Under the pieces are notes generated by a model that was not told where the DNA came from, searched no databases, and saw nothing but the letters and a program-made list of their open reading frames with translations. The position numbers were made by a program, and so were the translations under genes. 30,530 bases of DNA from a virus, in the IMG/VR virus record IMGVR_UViG_3300037041_001193, positions 1 through 30,530 of that record; one strand, 5' to 3'. This document shows positions 16,501 to 24,637 of the stretch, piece after piece. The stretch's first letter is position 1; the number at the start of each line of letters is the position of its first letter.

Positions 16501-19500
16501 TATATCAAGGCTCAGTTAGCGCTATCTAAAGCTGCGGACACGTTGGCCGGGGTGCTGAACAGTATTGCCAAAAATACCGCCAAGTTCAATAGTGACATAG
16601 ACCTTCAAACACTGGCCGCAGAAACTGCCCAAGCCCAAGATGCACACGCAGCTATGCTGCGCCGCGCCGCCAACGGCGGTAAAGTATCCAGCGAAGAGTC
16701 CGCCAAGCTATACAACGCCTCCGTCGCCGCCATAAACGCACACCGTAGCGGTCTGGAGCAATACCTGAAGACCGGCAACAAGATACAGGAGCGCAGCATT
16801 CTTGCGTTCCTCAACCGGGACATGGACTTTATGCTGCGCCTGCGCGACGCGGAGCAGTCCGTAGAGCGGGCCAACGAGGGGCTTAACACTGCTAGAGAGC
16901 AGCTAGACGCCGCAGACAAAGAGATACGCAACAGCGTGGACTATCTGGCGGAGCAGCGTGTCAATAAGCGCAACGAAGCAAACGCTCGGGGCGTCATAAC
17001 CCGCGCCAAGGCCACCGCAGCGCGCAACACAGACAGGGTTGGTACCGAACTACAGGCCCGTGACGACGAGCGCGCGGCGCTGGACACCGAGATTCGCAAC
17101 ACACTAGCCGAGGTTGAGAAAGCGCGCGACATCCGCATAGCAGCTCCGCTGGGGGAAACGCAAGCCCAAAGAGAAGCACAAGACGCGCAAGCGCGCATAG
17201 CAGAGCAGGAGCGTCTGGAACGTCTCCGAGCTATCCCCGGCACCGCAGTCTCTTTTGACGACATGCGCAAAGCTATGGACTTGGTGGAGCGCATGCCCGA
17301 GCGCATTCGCACACTGGACGCCGCAGCCAAAGACGAGACGCTTTCCGCGCCAGCGCGCAACAAAGCCAAGTACGAGGCCCGCGCAATGCGCGAAGAAGCC
17401 AAGGTAGCTTTTGGCCTGCTGTCGCGTGACGGTGCGCTCAACGCCGGGGCCAAGGAGGAGTTGGCAGCGCGTATCTCCGAGGTGGAGCAGAAGATAGGCG
17501 ACAAACAAAAAGCCGTACTGGAGCCGGGCAAGTCCAAGAGCACTATTGCGTCTCGCCGCAAAGAACTTACCGATCTGCGCTCCGCGCGCAGGGAGCTGCT
17601 GCGCCTACAGGGCCTTACCCAACAACGCGCCAAGAAGACCGAGATACTGACCCCGGCGCAACGCGCGGAAGAAGCCCAAGACAACGAAAATCGCCTAACA
17701 CTGGAGCGCGGGATTAACGCCGAGACTATCGGCACCCAAGGCACGCTCCCACCCCGTAAGATAGGCCCGGTAATAAAGCCCGTGCTGGGCGGCAAGACGA
17801 CCCAAGGCGGCAAAGTGCGTGGTGTCTCTGGCCCGCAGGCTGTCAAATTGGCCAAGGCGGACACCGCACAAGAGCAGGCCATGCTGGAGCTGTCAAAGAT
17901 AGAAGACCTCCAAGAGAAAGCCCAAGCCAAGCTAGACGAGGCGGAGGCCAACGGGGACGAGGCGGGTATTGAAAAGTATACAGGTTTCATGGCGCGACTG
18001 GACAAGGCACACGCCGCTGCCGAGCGGGCGTTGGAGAAATCATCACGCACAGCGCGTGCAGTCACTGACGATAGCGCTCCATCCAAGGCGGACAGGGCTT
18101 TCCGCACCTCCACCGACATGACTCCCGAAGTGTCCGAAGCCGTGGCCGACGGGCGCATTCTTGACGCCGCAGACATGCTCATCAAGGCAGGGTACCCACT
18201 CGCCGCGAGTGTGCGCCCGCTGGTGTTGCGAACCAAAATATCGGTGAACCCGGACATACGCGACAACGCCGGTAACGAAGTGGCGGGCATGTATTTCCCA
18301 GAGACGAACGAAATTGTTATGCGCCCCGACGCGTACATGGAAGACGTGATGCACGAGCTGTACCATGCGGCTACCGACAGCGTGTTGCTGGCAGACCCCG
18401 CTACGCTTACCCCCGAGCAGGCCGCAGCGCGAAAAGGACTAGAGGGCATGCAGCGCCAAGTCGCTGCCAGTAAAGCCTTTGCTAACGAAGAGATACCCAA
18501 TGTGCGTGAGTTTGTAGCCGAGGCGCGTACTAACCCCGAGTTTCAGGCCAAGCTGGACAAGTACGGTCTATGGGACAAGCTAAAGAACTTCGTGCGCCGC
18601 ATGTTCGGCATGCCGCAAAAGCCCCCAACACCAACTTCCAAGCAGGTGGCTGACCTCGTTGACAAGATCATGATGCCCTCGCGCCGCATGCAAGGTTCCG
18701 GCACGCCCAGTGCGCAGCGTACAACCGGCTCTGCCAAAGACGTGGTAGACCGTATCGTGGCCAAGGACAAGCCTTGGTGGAGCGCGCTAAGAGAAAACCT
18801 TTCGGGCCTCGCTTTTGAGACACAGATGGTGGATCGCTTCGCCGGTTTCGAGCGTTTGTCCCGGGTAATGGAGCCGCTGAAAGGCTCCCAGATGATGTAC
18901 TACCTGCGCATGTATGACCAACGCCAGCACTTCCTGTCGGTGGCTGCGGCCAACGGCGTGCCCCAGCGCGTAGAAAAGACCCGGGCGGACGGCAAAAGAG
19001 AGTACATGATCGAGAGCGTCAAAGGCGCGAACCTCAAGGGTATCGCGGACACGCTGGCCAAGGCACCCATTGCCGACAAAGACTACGCTACCCGGTTGTT
19101 CACCGGCTACATGGCGGCTATCCGCGCCAAGAGTAAAGGCATCGAGACCCTGAACTTCGGCGGGAGCGTTACACAGGCCGATCTGGACATGATCGCTCAA
19201 GAGGTGCAGAGCACCCCGGGGCTAAAAGCTATTTTTGAAGACGCGCGCAGCCAGTACAACGAGTACAACCGCAACCTGATAAAGCTGTTGGAGCAGAGCG
19301 GTGCGGTGAGCAAAGACGTTGGCGCGAAGCTGGTTAAGGAAGACGACTACATCCCGTACTACCGGGATCGCAATGGCGTGGCCGAGCTGCTGATCGGCAG
19401 TGAGTCCCCTATCCGCATCGGTAACATGAAGGAGCAGCCGCACCTGCAAGAGCTGGTGGGCGGCGATAGGCCTATTTTGGATTTCACCACCAGCGCGGTG

Positions 19501-21243
19501 CAAAACACCAGCATGATTCTGGACATGGCCTTGAACAACATCGCTACCAAGAACGCGGCCTACGAACTGCAGAACATGGGCATGGCCGACATAGGTAGTG
19601 GGCACGATGTCAAGGGCAACACTATCGTCAAGTTCTATGACAACGGGGCAGAGAAGTTTGCCCGCGTGGACACGCCCGATAGCATCCCGGCCGACCTGTT
19701 GGTAAAGGGCATGGCAGGTATCCCGACACAGCTTTCTGGCGTGGTGCGCCTCTTGGCCATGCCCGCGCAGCTACTGCGCAAGGCCGTCACTATCAGTCCA
19801 GTGTACGCCGCTAGGCAGGTTTTCCGTGACTCTCTTGGCGCGGCGTTGGGCAGCGGAGCAAACATAGTCCCCGTGTACAGCGCGGTAAAAGAGATCAACG
19901 CCAAGAACAAAGAGATACTGAACAACCGAGGCATCACTGGCGGGCAGGTGTTCACAGGCACCTCTGAGGATATGTCGATGGTGTTGCGCGATGTCACGGC
20001 CGGTAAGTCCGGCTGGCTGAACGCGCTCGGTAAGCTAGAAGCCATGTCGATGGGGGCCGACGCCCTCACCCGGCGCGCGCAGTACGGGAGCTACATCAAG
20101 CAAGGCCTGTCCGAGATGGAGGCCACTCTGCAGACGTTGGAGTCCATGAACTTCAGCAAGCGCGGCGCGTCGCCTAGCATCCACATGGCCAACGCCATGA
20201 TCCCCTTCTTTAACGCGCAGATTCAGTCCCTCAATGTGCTGTACAAGTCCTTCACCGGCAACATGCCCAAAGACGAGCGCCTGAACATCAAGGGCAAATT
20301 GATTGCCCGTGGCACGCTTCTAGCTGCCGCCAGCTTGGCGTACGCAGCGGCTATGGAGGACGACGAAGCCTATAAGAACGCACTGCCCGAGCAGAAGTAC
20401 GGTAACTGGTTTGTACGCGTGCCGGGATTGGAAGAGTCCGTGCGTGTACCGGTTCCGTTCGAGCTGGGATACATCTTCAAGGCTGTGCCCGAGGCGCTGT
20501 ATCGGAGCATGACCGACAAGCACGGTAGCGACGAGGCCGTCAAGGCTTTCAGCACCATCCTACGCAACACCATCCCCGGCGGTAGCAGCTACGGCTTGCC
20601 ACAGGCTATTAAACCGTTGATCGAAGTCGGCACCGGCAAGTCCTTGTTTACGGGCCGAGACATCCTGTCCCGTTCCGAGCAGAGCATGGAAAAGCCGTTT
20701 CAGTTCCGCGAGAACACAACGCAACTAGCTAGGGAAGCGGGCCAGCTTACCGGGCAGTCTCCCATCATGCTGGAGCAGATACTTAATGGGTACACCGGCG
20801 GCGTGGGGATGTTTGTGCTGGCTACGGTGGATTCGCTCATGCCCAGCAACGATAGTCCAGAAAAGGCGGCGCGGCGGTTGTCCTCACGCCCAATGATCGG
20901 CGGTATCTTCCAGCCAAACGACGCTGGCGGAATCATTAACGACACCTACGAGAAAATGGGCGAGTTCACCGCGTTCAAGAAAACGGTTGATGGGCTCTTA
21001 GAAAAGGGCGAGCGGGCGCAGGCCATGCAGCTTCTGGAAGCGCGCGCTAAAGAGTACGCTGCAGCGGATGTGGCGGGGGCTTTCACACAGAAAATGGGGC
21101 AGCTATCGAAGGCCGAGACCGCTATCCGGGCGTCCAACAGAACCCCCGAAGAGAAACGCCGCATGCTGGACAACATACGCCAGTACAAAATCCAGACTGC
21201 GGCGGCGTTCCGCGAGGTGTATGGGAAAGTCAAAGGCGAGTGA
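13588..21243 (+). CDS. Giant internal virion / polyvalent-like protein with HExxH peptidase motif (2551 aa)
   Basis: The largest gene in the window. The N-terminus (ARFQMPDGRIARFEVPEGTSPEEAQ) is a short beta motif seen in phage internal proteins. A hydrophobic Ala/Gly-rich zone at about 120-220 may insert in membranes. Residues about 330-460 and 880-1500 are long charged coiled coils with repeats of QQEQEAAAQ. Around residue 1589 is MEDVMHELYHAATDS, an HExxH zinc metallopeptidase signature (H1589, E1590, H1593) preceded by a typical edge strand (GMYFPETNEIVMRPD). The C-terminal 700 residues have DDYIPYYRDR (about 1918) and GNWFVRVPG-EESVRVPVPFELGYIFK (about 2272-2297), resembling domains of polyvalent phage/plasmid proteins (LPD38-like). 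A multi-functional ejected protein is inferred. Confidence 0.8.
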   Translation: MPIARFQMPDGRIARFEVPEGTSPEEAQRLMEAAAGDIPAPKTAPFSAGDVAKSFGQGVLGAGKALTDVFGADNSTSQFLDAGSQALQASKTQATRDEALRHQQRMQAAERTGSVKEEAKAALQNFLEAPLQTTAQGVGSIAPFLIPVAGQKALALRIGAAPAAAAVRAAQTAIGAGMGAGSVKGAIYDAVYAQALKDGDSPVVAERKAAEAQTYAKNPEQIALGTGLGAAAGATGVEKLLTRGGAKNLAPGMARRVGTAVATEMGPEMLQGGQERLAANLALQKEGYDTPTWQGVAGQAVQEGLTAGVSAAPIAAARSPRAYLAEQELQKRIQDAKAQQAQQEQEAAAQQAKLQDPAYAAQVAQEYQAAEAQFAQLKAAAKVGKDASMADKLQAEQAQAQVKTFETEVLRPKAEAYLQVKPLLDAQQAQAQQEQEAAAQKAQQEQEAAAQKAREDAIPRDLLGDTVQEPVAAVAPPMDTEAEARTLRAHIENFNRKRLAAAAQGDVAGIRAADEAIKGVEQQLTELGFVEGKAPRANQAALLDKVNELREALAVNAEDGDHAAITRNAKQLEKLQKQLDAGILSEQNLRREEADSAQRTAELAQDMAGGVAPARERRERVVAEEAALRRIASEKPRYAGEARQERVTQLEVEGMERAALPYGTTEQRTLFTEEQPEGVRPAEQTKQAQLQALALQLQAARRAYKADPNNTQARKQVDSLIEQMRAIKSKPGMDEDRPAPKGKLTAPVATDLAGTRLPETLPTAQKAPDTERTLAPGQATEKSIRAQIAQAKQTGRAPSILAPVEESLGALSNAKALGDVAELLHRNRIGQDYSEVETRIKEKLASLEQGKRSDEVPQGDMFPDTELQGVIFDTPEAFQQFLASDALNESRKAVGLALQTSARAYKTVAPLEAKAAELRESIGTLQTMLAATKRVGAERVEAAMAAHDKAVERIKAQEKALDVQLQPLQAAYIKAQLALSKAADTLAGVLNSIAKNTAKFNSDIDLQTLAAETAQAQDAHAAMLRRAANGGKVSSEESAKLYNASVAAINAHRSGLEQYLKTGNKIQERSILAFLNRDMDFMLRLRDAEQSVERANEGLNTAREQLDAADKEIRNSVDYLAEQRVNKRNEANARGVITRAKATAARNTDRVGTELQARDDERAALDTEIRNTLAEVEKARDIRIAAPLGETQAQREAQDAQARIAEQERLERLRAIPGTAVSFDDMRKAMDLVERMPERIRTLDAAAKDETLSAPARNKAKYEARAMREEAKVAFGLLSRDGALNAGAKEELAARISEVEQKIGDKQKAVLEPGKSKSTIASRRKELTDLRSARRELLRLQGLTQQRAKKTEILTPAQRAEEAQDNENRLTLERGINAETIGTQGTLPPRKIGPVIKPVLGGKTTQGGKVRGVSGPQAVKLAKADTAQEQAMLELSKIEDLQEKAQAKLDEAEANGDEAGIEKYTGFMARLDKAHAAAERALEKSSRTARAVTDDSAPSKADRAFRTSTDMTPEVSEAVADGRILDAADMLIKAGYPLAASVRPLVLRTKISVNPDIRDNAGNEVAGMYFPETNEIVMRPDAYMEDVMHELYHAATDSVLLADPATLTPEQAAARKGLEGMQRQVAASKAFANEEIPNVREFVAEARTNPEFQAKLDKYGLWDKLKNFVRRMFGMPQKPPTPTSKQVADLVDKIMMPSRRMQGSGTPSAQRTTGSAKDVVDRIVAKDKPWWSALRENLSGLAFETQMVDRFAGFERLSRVMEPLKGSQMMYYLRMYDQRQHFLSVAAANGVPQRVEKTRADGKREYMIESVKGANLKGIADTLAKAPIADKDYATRLFTGYMAAIRAKSKGIETLNFGGSVTQADLDMIAQEVQSTPGLKAIFEDARSQYNEYNRNLIKLLEQSGAVSKDVGAKLVKEDDYIPYYRDRNGVAELLIGSESPIRIGNMKEQPHLQELVGGDRPILDFTTSAVQNTSMILDMALNNIATKNAAYELQNMGMADIGSGHDVKGNTIVKFYDNGAEKFARVDTPDSIPADLLVKGMAGIPTQLSGVVRLLAMPAQLLRKAVTISPVYAARQVFRDSLGAALGSGANIVPVYSAVKEINAKNKEILNNRGITGGQVFTGTSEDMSMVLRDVTAGKSGWLNALGKLEAMSMGADALTRRAQYGSYIKQGLSEMEATLQTLESMNFSKRGASPSIHMANAMIPFFNAQIQSLNVLYKSFTGNMPKDERLNIKGKLIARGTLLAAASLAYAAAMEDDEAYKNALPEQKYGNWFVRVPGLEESVRVPVPFELGYIFKAVPEALYRSMTDKHGSDEAVKAFSTILRNTIPGGSSYGLPQAIKPLIEVGTGKSLFTGRDILSRSEQSMEKPFQFRENTTQLAREAGQLTGQSPIMLEQILNGYTGGVGMFVLATVDSLMPSNDSPEKAARRLSSRPMIGGIFQPNDAGGIINDTYEKMGEFTAFKKTVDGLLEKGERAQAMQLLEARAKEYAAADVAGAFTQKMGQLSKAETAIRASNRTPEEKRRMLDNIRQYKIQTAAAFREVYGKVKGE
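14608..14943 (+). repeat. In-frame 33-bp coiled-coil repeats (three copies)
   Basis: Two adjacent identical 33-base units at 14878-14910 and 14911-14943 encode AQQEQEAAAQK twice. A diverged copy at 14608-14640 encodes AQQEQEAAAQQ. All are in the frame of the giant protein, so this is a coiled-coil expansion and not an array. Confidence 0.85.
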
Positions 21244-21244
21244 A

Positions 21245-21445
21245 CTACCGGGGTACCGTGAAGAGTACCCCGAGCAATCCCTTGTAGACGCCCACCTTAT
21301 ACCGGGCAGTCCCGCCCGGGCGCAGCCCCCGCTGCTTTGCTGCCGCCCTAACCCCCGCCAGCGCGGTGCGGTAGGGGTCTAGGCTAGGTACAAAGAAGGA
21401 CTCACCTGCCTTGTAGCGCAGCCAGTGGAACTCCTCAGAGGCCAT
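21245..21445 (-). CDS. Small conserved-looking phage protein (66 aa)
   Basis: The ATG at 21445 overlaps the end of the primase-helicase gene and has a GAGGAG sequence 4 bases upstream; an ATG at 21475 would add an Arg-rich, unlikely extension and a larger overlap. The peptide is basic and contains WLRYKAGESFFVPSLDPY near the N-terminus, a central AAAKQRGL helix and KVGVYKGLLGVLFTV at the end. The 'GESFFVP...GVLF' frame resembles small hypothetical proteins at the ends of phage replication operons. It is the last gene of the minus arm and has no recognisable catalytic motif. Function unknown. Confidence 0.6.
   Translation of the reverse strand: MASEEFHWLRYKAGESFFVPSLDPYRTALAGVRAAAKQRGLRPGGTARYKVGVYKGLLGVLFTVPR
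21249..21272. terminator. Perfect 8-bp hairpin at the convergence of the two arms
   Basis: CGGGGTAC (21249-21256) pairs perfectly with GTACCCCG (21265-21272) around an 8-base loop. It begins 6 bases after the stop of the giant gene and lies over the last codons of the opposing minus-strand gene. There is no T-run on either side, so it may slow or pause transcription from both directions rather than being a classical intrinsic terminator. Confidence 0.5.
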
Positions 21446-24338
21446 ACGCCTCCTCGGTAGCCTCCACATCGGCAATCGTCTTCGTTATCTTCAGGCAAGG
21501 CACGCGCATCTCGGGGCCTTTTGTACCGGCCAACAGATTTTTGCGTACCGTGTCCACGGTCAGGTTGTCCTGTAACTGGTTCACAAACGCCTCATACCCT
21601 AGGCCGCTGTCCGCGCAGTGCAGCTTCAGCAGGCGCATCTCGATATAGAAGTCCACATGGCCGGGAGTCACGTTGTACTCCACACGCCCGCGCACGTTCG
21701 CCTTCGCGCTGCTCGGTTGGATAGCTGCGCCACCAACGAGGTGCTGCATGACCTGACTGCCTTCCGTCTTGATGAAGTTGCCCATGTACTCCGCGATGTA
21801 TGCGTTGAGCGTGTCTGTAGCGGACTTCTGGTTGCTGGCAATGATCCGGCGCTGGCGCACCACAAGCTTCAAAAAGAACTCAAAAATGGGCGTAGCGGGG
21901 ATGTCCACGATGTTCGCGTACTTGCGCCCGGCCAGCACATAGCCAGAAACCACCGACACCACCATAGCCGTCCAGAAGCGCTCGTCATCCCGCGCGCCGG
22001 ATATTTTCTTCCAGTGCTCCAGCACTTGCTGCATAACGTGATGCACTTTGTTCATGTTGCGCGCGCACCACTTGGCAAACAGGGGCCCGGCTATACCAGT
22101 GTTGTGTTCTAGCAACGAACGTATCTCGTTCTCTTCAGGCGTCCACTTGAGCTCGTACCCTGCAGGGGTCTGCCACTCCAGATGCCGCCGCGCCTCGCCC
22201 TCGGAGGTGTGTTTGCGCGCGCCCATCATGGCCTCAAGCCCGGGGGTGTTGGACGATATGAACGCAATGGCGCTCCACAGTAGTTCCTGCGCCACCTCCG
22301 AATTGCTCGACGCACTGCCCTTGATCTTATGCATACCGGCGGCGTAGTCGAAGATGAAGCTGGGCAACCACTCCATAGCCAAAGAGCGATTCTTGCTGGT
22401 GATCTCGTCTACGCCCAACATCAAACTACCCAGCATACCGGCGCGCTGCATCATGGTCTTCTCAGAGGTGGACGGGGCCACCATGTACCGTCCGTTCTCG
22501 CCCCACACCGACACCGCCATAGACTGCGCGAAGGTCTTACCGGCACCAGAACCCGGGCTGCACGCGTGGAATACCCCTGCGCGCGAGCCGTGGGGCGTGA
22601 ACTGCATGAGGATGGTACCGAAGCCGATACCGGCGGCGGCAAGGTGCCCCCACACAACGGGGTCTGTGGCCGCTTTGCGGCGCATCATCTCGTACACGCT
22701 GCGCCAGTTCTCCAAGGAACCGTTCGGCTTTGTCGCGTTGATTACGTTGTGCAGTCGGTCTGACGCAAACTTGAAGTCTTTGTCGTCCGCGATAGGGCTG
22801 AACACGGTGTCGTGCACGGCGAAGCTGCCATCCGGTTGCCAGCCGAAGCGCTGGGGCACAACCACCTCTTCACCGTTCGCACTGGCGTTCTGAATACTCT
22901 GCCTAACGTACTGGTACAAGTAGGCATCTACGCCTGCGTTCGCGGCCATGACGTTGTTCTTGGCCAGCACCTTGAGGCACGAGCGCACTTCTACGACATC
23001 GGATGTCGGTACCGCAAAAGTGAAGTGGCGGTCGCCCTTCGTCACACGGAACTCTGCTTGGGTGCTGTCCATGTCCCGTATCATGCGCGTCATGTAGAAG
23101 TCAAACGGCACCAGCAACATCAACTTGTCTTGCTCGTCCTTGTCCGCAGGCTTGCGATAGTACACGCCGCTGGTGCGGCCGTACTCAAAGCCGTAGGGCG
23201 GCGTGGGCAGAGAACGTGTCTGGTCTTGTACCACTTCGTCGGCCGTCTCTACGGGGGCACTTGTCAGCGTCAGTACTTCGCGTCCCAGCGCCAGCGGGTT
23301 CGTTATCTTGCCCCAGTGGGGGCACTGTGTACATACCCCGGGGTTTTCGGAGTCCAGCTTGGAGCAGGGGTATGGGCCTTTTATCTCGGCCAGCTTGGCG
23401 TACATGCGGTCTTCGTCGTATGGGTGCAGGGCGGACAGCTTGCGCGCGGCTTTGTCGCCGTCTGCACAGGGCTTGGCCAGAGAGAGGAGCCCGCGCCATA
23501 GCGGCTCCATGCCATCTTGATCCGCATTGGTGATGTAGTGTGCGAGCTGCCCGCACCCGGTGCCCGCTGCGGTGCGCACCATTATGTTCTTGAAGTACGT
23601 TACGCTGTTACCCATTAGGGCTTGGGCCACGGGGGAGATGCTTGCTGCTTGGGGGCGCACCCCTGCTAGCGTGAGTGCTGTTGTTGGCGTTTGTAGCGAG
23701 GGTATTTTGAAAGGGGCTAACGTGTCTGCCAAGGCGCGCAGCGAGAAAACGGCACCGCGTTGCTTGAGCAGCACTGGTTTAGGCGGCTCGTACTTCCAAT
23801 TCAGTGTGCCGGGCATACGCAGTACACGCGCAGCATCGGCGGTTACGGTCATGTCAATAGGAAAACTATGGTGCGCTGCCGCACGCTTTAGTGCCTCGGC
23901 CACCGGCTTCCACTCTTCAACGGCAGCGTCTTGGGTCAGTGGCCAGTACACATGCACACCGCCGCCAGAGTCCACCAGCCACGGGGAGCCCAGCGTGCCA
24001 AGGTCTGTAGCTTCCGTGAACTCGGCTAGCGCTGCCACGGCAGCTTTCTTGCTGGCAAAGGCCTTTTGCTTGCCCGTCTTGGCGTCTACGCCGCAGTCTA
24101 GGTCAGCAAATAACGCGCGCACGTACTGTGCGTGTACGGCCTCCCGGGTGCCTTGGTCATCGAAAGTACTGAGGGCGTAGAAGGAGTTATTGCCGGACTC
24201 ACTTAGCGCTAAATTGGTGTCATATAGATTCTCCAGATCGTCAACAAAGATGTTCTTTCTGAGCGGCCCCTTCATTACAAAGGTGCAGTACTTTCCCTGT
24301 CGCGGCAGCACTGCCGAGAGGAAGTCATGTGAATCCAT
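21435..24338 (-). CDS. Primase-helicase: AEP-type primase domain fused to P-loop helicase (967 aa)
   Basis: The N-terminal domain has archaeo-eukaryotic primase features: the metal-binding DxD in ALFADLDCG (D79, D81), the S-x-H strand in VDSGGGVHVYWPL (S124, H129) and the ADAARVLRMPGTLNWK segment (about 167-182). A Cys cluster (PCSKLDSENPGVCTQCPHWG) follows at about residue 330. The C-terminal half has a Walker A loop, CSPGSGAGKTFAQ (about 590-603), and a Walker B-like LMLGVDEITSKNR, so it is an ATP-driven helicase of the DUF927/SF3-like kind. The protein would prime and unwind at the phage fork. It begins 9 bases after the HTH gene, with AGGGG as ribosome site. Fold assignment is from motifs only. 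Confidence 0.8.
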   Translation of the reverse strand: MDSHDFLSAVLPRQGKYCTFVMKGPLRKNIFVDDLENLYDTNLALSESGNNSFYALSTFDDQGTREAVHAQYVRALFADLDCGVDAKTGKQKAFASKKAAVAALAEFTEATDLGTLGSPWLVDSGGGVHVYWPLTQDAAVEEWKPVAEALKRAAAHHSFPIDMTVTADAARVLRMPGTLNWKYEPPKPVLLKQRGAVFSLRALADTLAPFKIPSLQTPTTALTLAGVRPQAASISPVAQALMGNSVTYFKNIMVRTAAGTGCGQLAHYITNADQDGMEPLWRGLLSLAKPCADGDKAARKLSALHPYDEDRMYAKLAEIKGPYPCSKLDSENPGVCTQCPHWGKITNPLALGREVLTLTSAPVETADEVVQDQTRSLPTPPYGFEYGRTSGVYYRKPADKDEQDKLMLLVPFDFYMTRMIRDMDSTQAEFRVTKGDRHFTFAVPTSDVVEVRSCLKVLAKNNVMAANAGVDAYLYQYVRQSIQNASANGEEVVVPQRFGWQPDGSFAVHDTVFSPIADDKDFKFASDRLHNVINATKPNGSLENWRSVYEMMRRKAATDPVVWGHLAAAGIGFGTILMQFTPHGSRAGVFHACSPGSGAGKTFAQSMAVSVWGENGRYMVAPSTSEKTMMQRAGMLGSLMLGVDEITSKNRSLAMEWLPSFIFDYAAGMHKIKGSASSNSEVAQELLWSAIAFISSNTPGLEAMMGARKHTSEGEARRHLEWQTPAGYELKWTPEENEIRSLLEHNTGIAGPLFAKWCARNMNKVHHVMQQVLEHWKKISGARDDERFWTAMVVSVVSGYVLAGRKYANIVDIPATPIFEFFLKLVVRQRRIIASNQKSATDTLNAYIAEYMGNFIKTEGSQVMQHLVGGAAIQPSSAKANVRGRVEYNVTPGHVDFYIEMRLLKLHCADSGLGYEAFVNQLQDNLTVDTVRKNLLAGTKGPEMRVPCLKITKTIADVEATEEAYGL

Positions 24339-24347
24339 TACTTGCCC

Positions 24348-24572
24348 CTATTCGGTTTGTAGAGCGGCTATTAGGTTTGTGACAATGGTGCTGTACGCAT
24401 TGGACACTGTGCCCCCAGCGAACCAGCTATACACTGTCGCCCTTGATGCCCCTGTGACCGCAGCAATGTCTTGTACGGATTTGTTCTTGCGAACGGCGAG
24501 CCTGCCAAGACGAACCCCCAGCGAACTGGGAGCTTGCTTTAGGGCTTTGCGGGTTTTGGTGTGGTATGTCAT
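24348..24572 (-). CDS. Small HTH DNA-binding protein, candidate regulator (74 aa)
   Basis: The ATG at 24572 gives 74 residues beginning MTYHTKTRKALKQAPS; a longer frame from 24653 would run through the hairpin terminator and adds a poor Arg/Gly-rich leader. Residues about 31-53 form a helix-turn-helix (KSVQDIAAVTGASRATVYSW), of the Cro/C1 or XRE-like kind, followed by a short helical tail (TIVTNLIAALQTE). The bases before the ATG (CCCCCTTTCTATTT) contain no Shine-Dalgarno sequence, and the strong hairpin at 24581-24626 lies 8 bases upstream. It sits between the SSB-like and primase genes, so it may regulate the replication operon, possibly through the dyad at 26088-26105. That link is inference. 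Confidence 0.7.
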   Translation of the reverse strand: MTYHTKTRKALKQAPSSLGVRLGRLAVRKNKSVQDIAAVTGASRATVYSWFAGGTVSNAYSTIVTNLIAALQTE

Positions 24573-24580
24573 AAATAGAA

Positions 24581-24626
24581 AGGGGGCGTGTTGCACGGCC
24601 CGGGAACCCCCAGACCCACGCCCCCT
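24581..24626 (-). terminator. Strong GC-rich hairpin terminator after the SSB-like gene
   Basis: Read on the minus strand, AGGGGGCGTG (24626 to 24617) pairs perfectly with CACGCCCCCT (24590 to 24581), giving a 10-bp stem, followed by TTCTATTTA. The loop of 26 bases holds further GC pairs. It starts 11 bases after the stop of the SSB-like gene and ends 8 bases before the ATG of the HTH gene. Confidence 0.75.
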
Positions 24627-24637
24627 AAACCTGTAAG

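Noticed and set aside
16941-18500. 519-codon open frame on the minus strand inside the giant virion gene
   Set aside because: It is Ser/Ala/Arg-rich without domain pattern, antisense to clearly coding coiled-coil and peptidase sequence, and typical of a shadow frame in GC-rich DNA.
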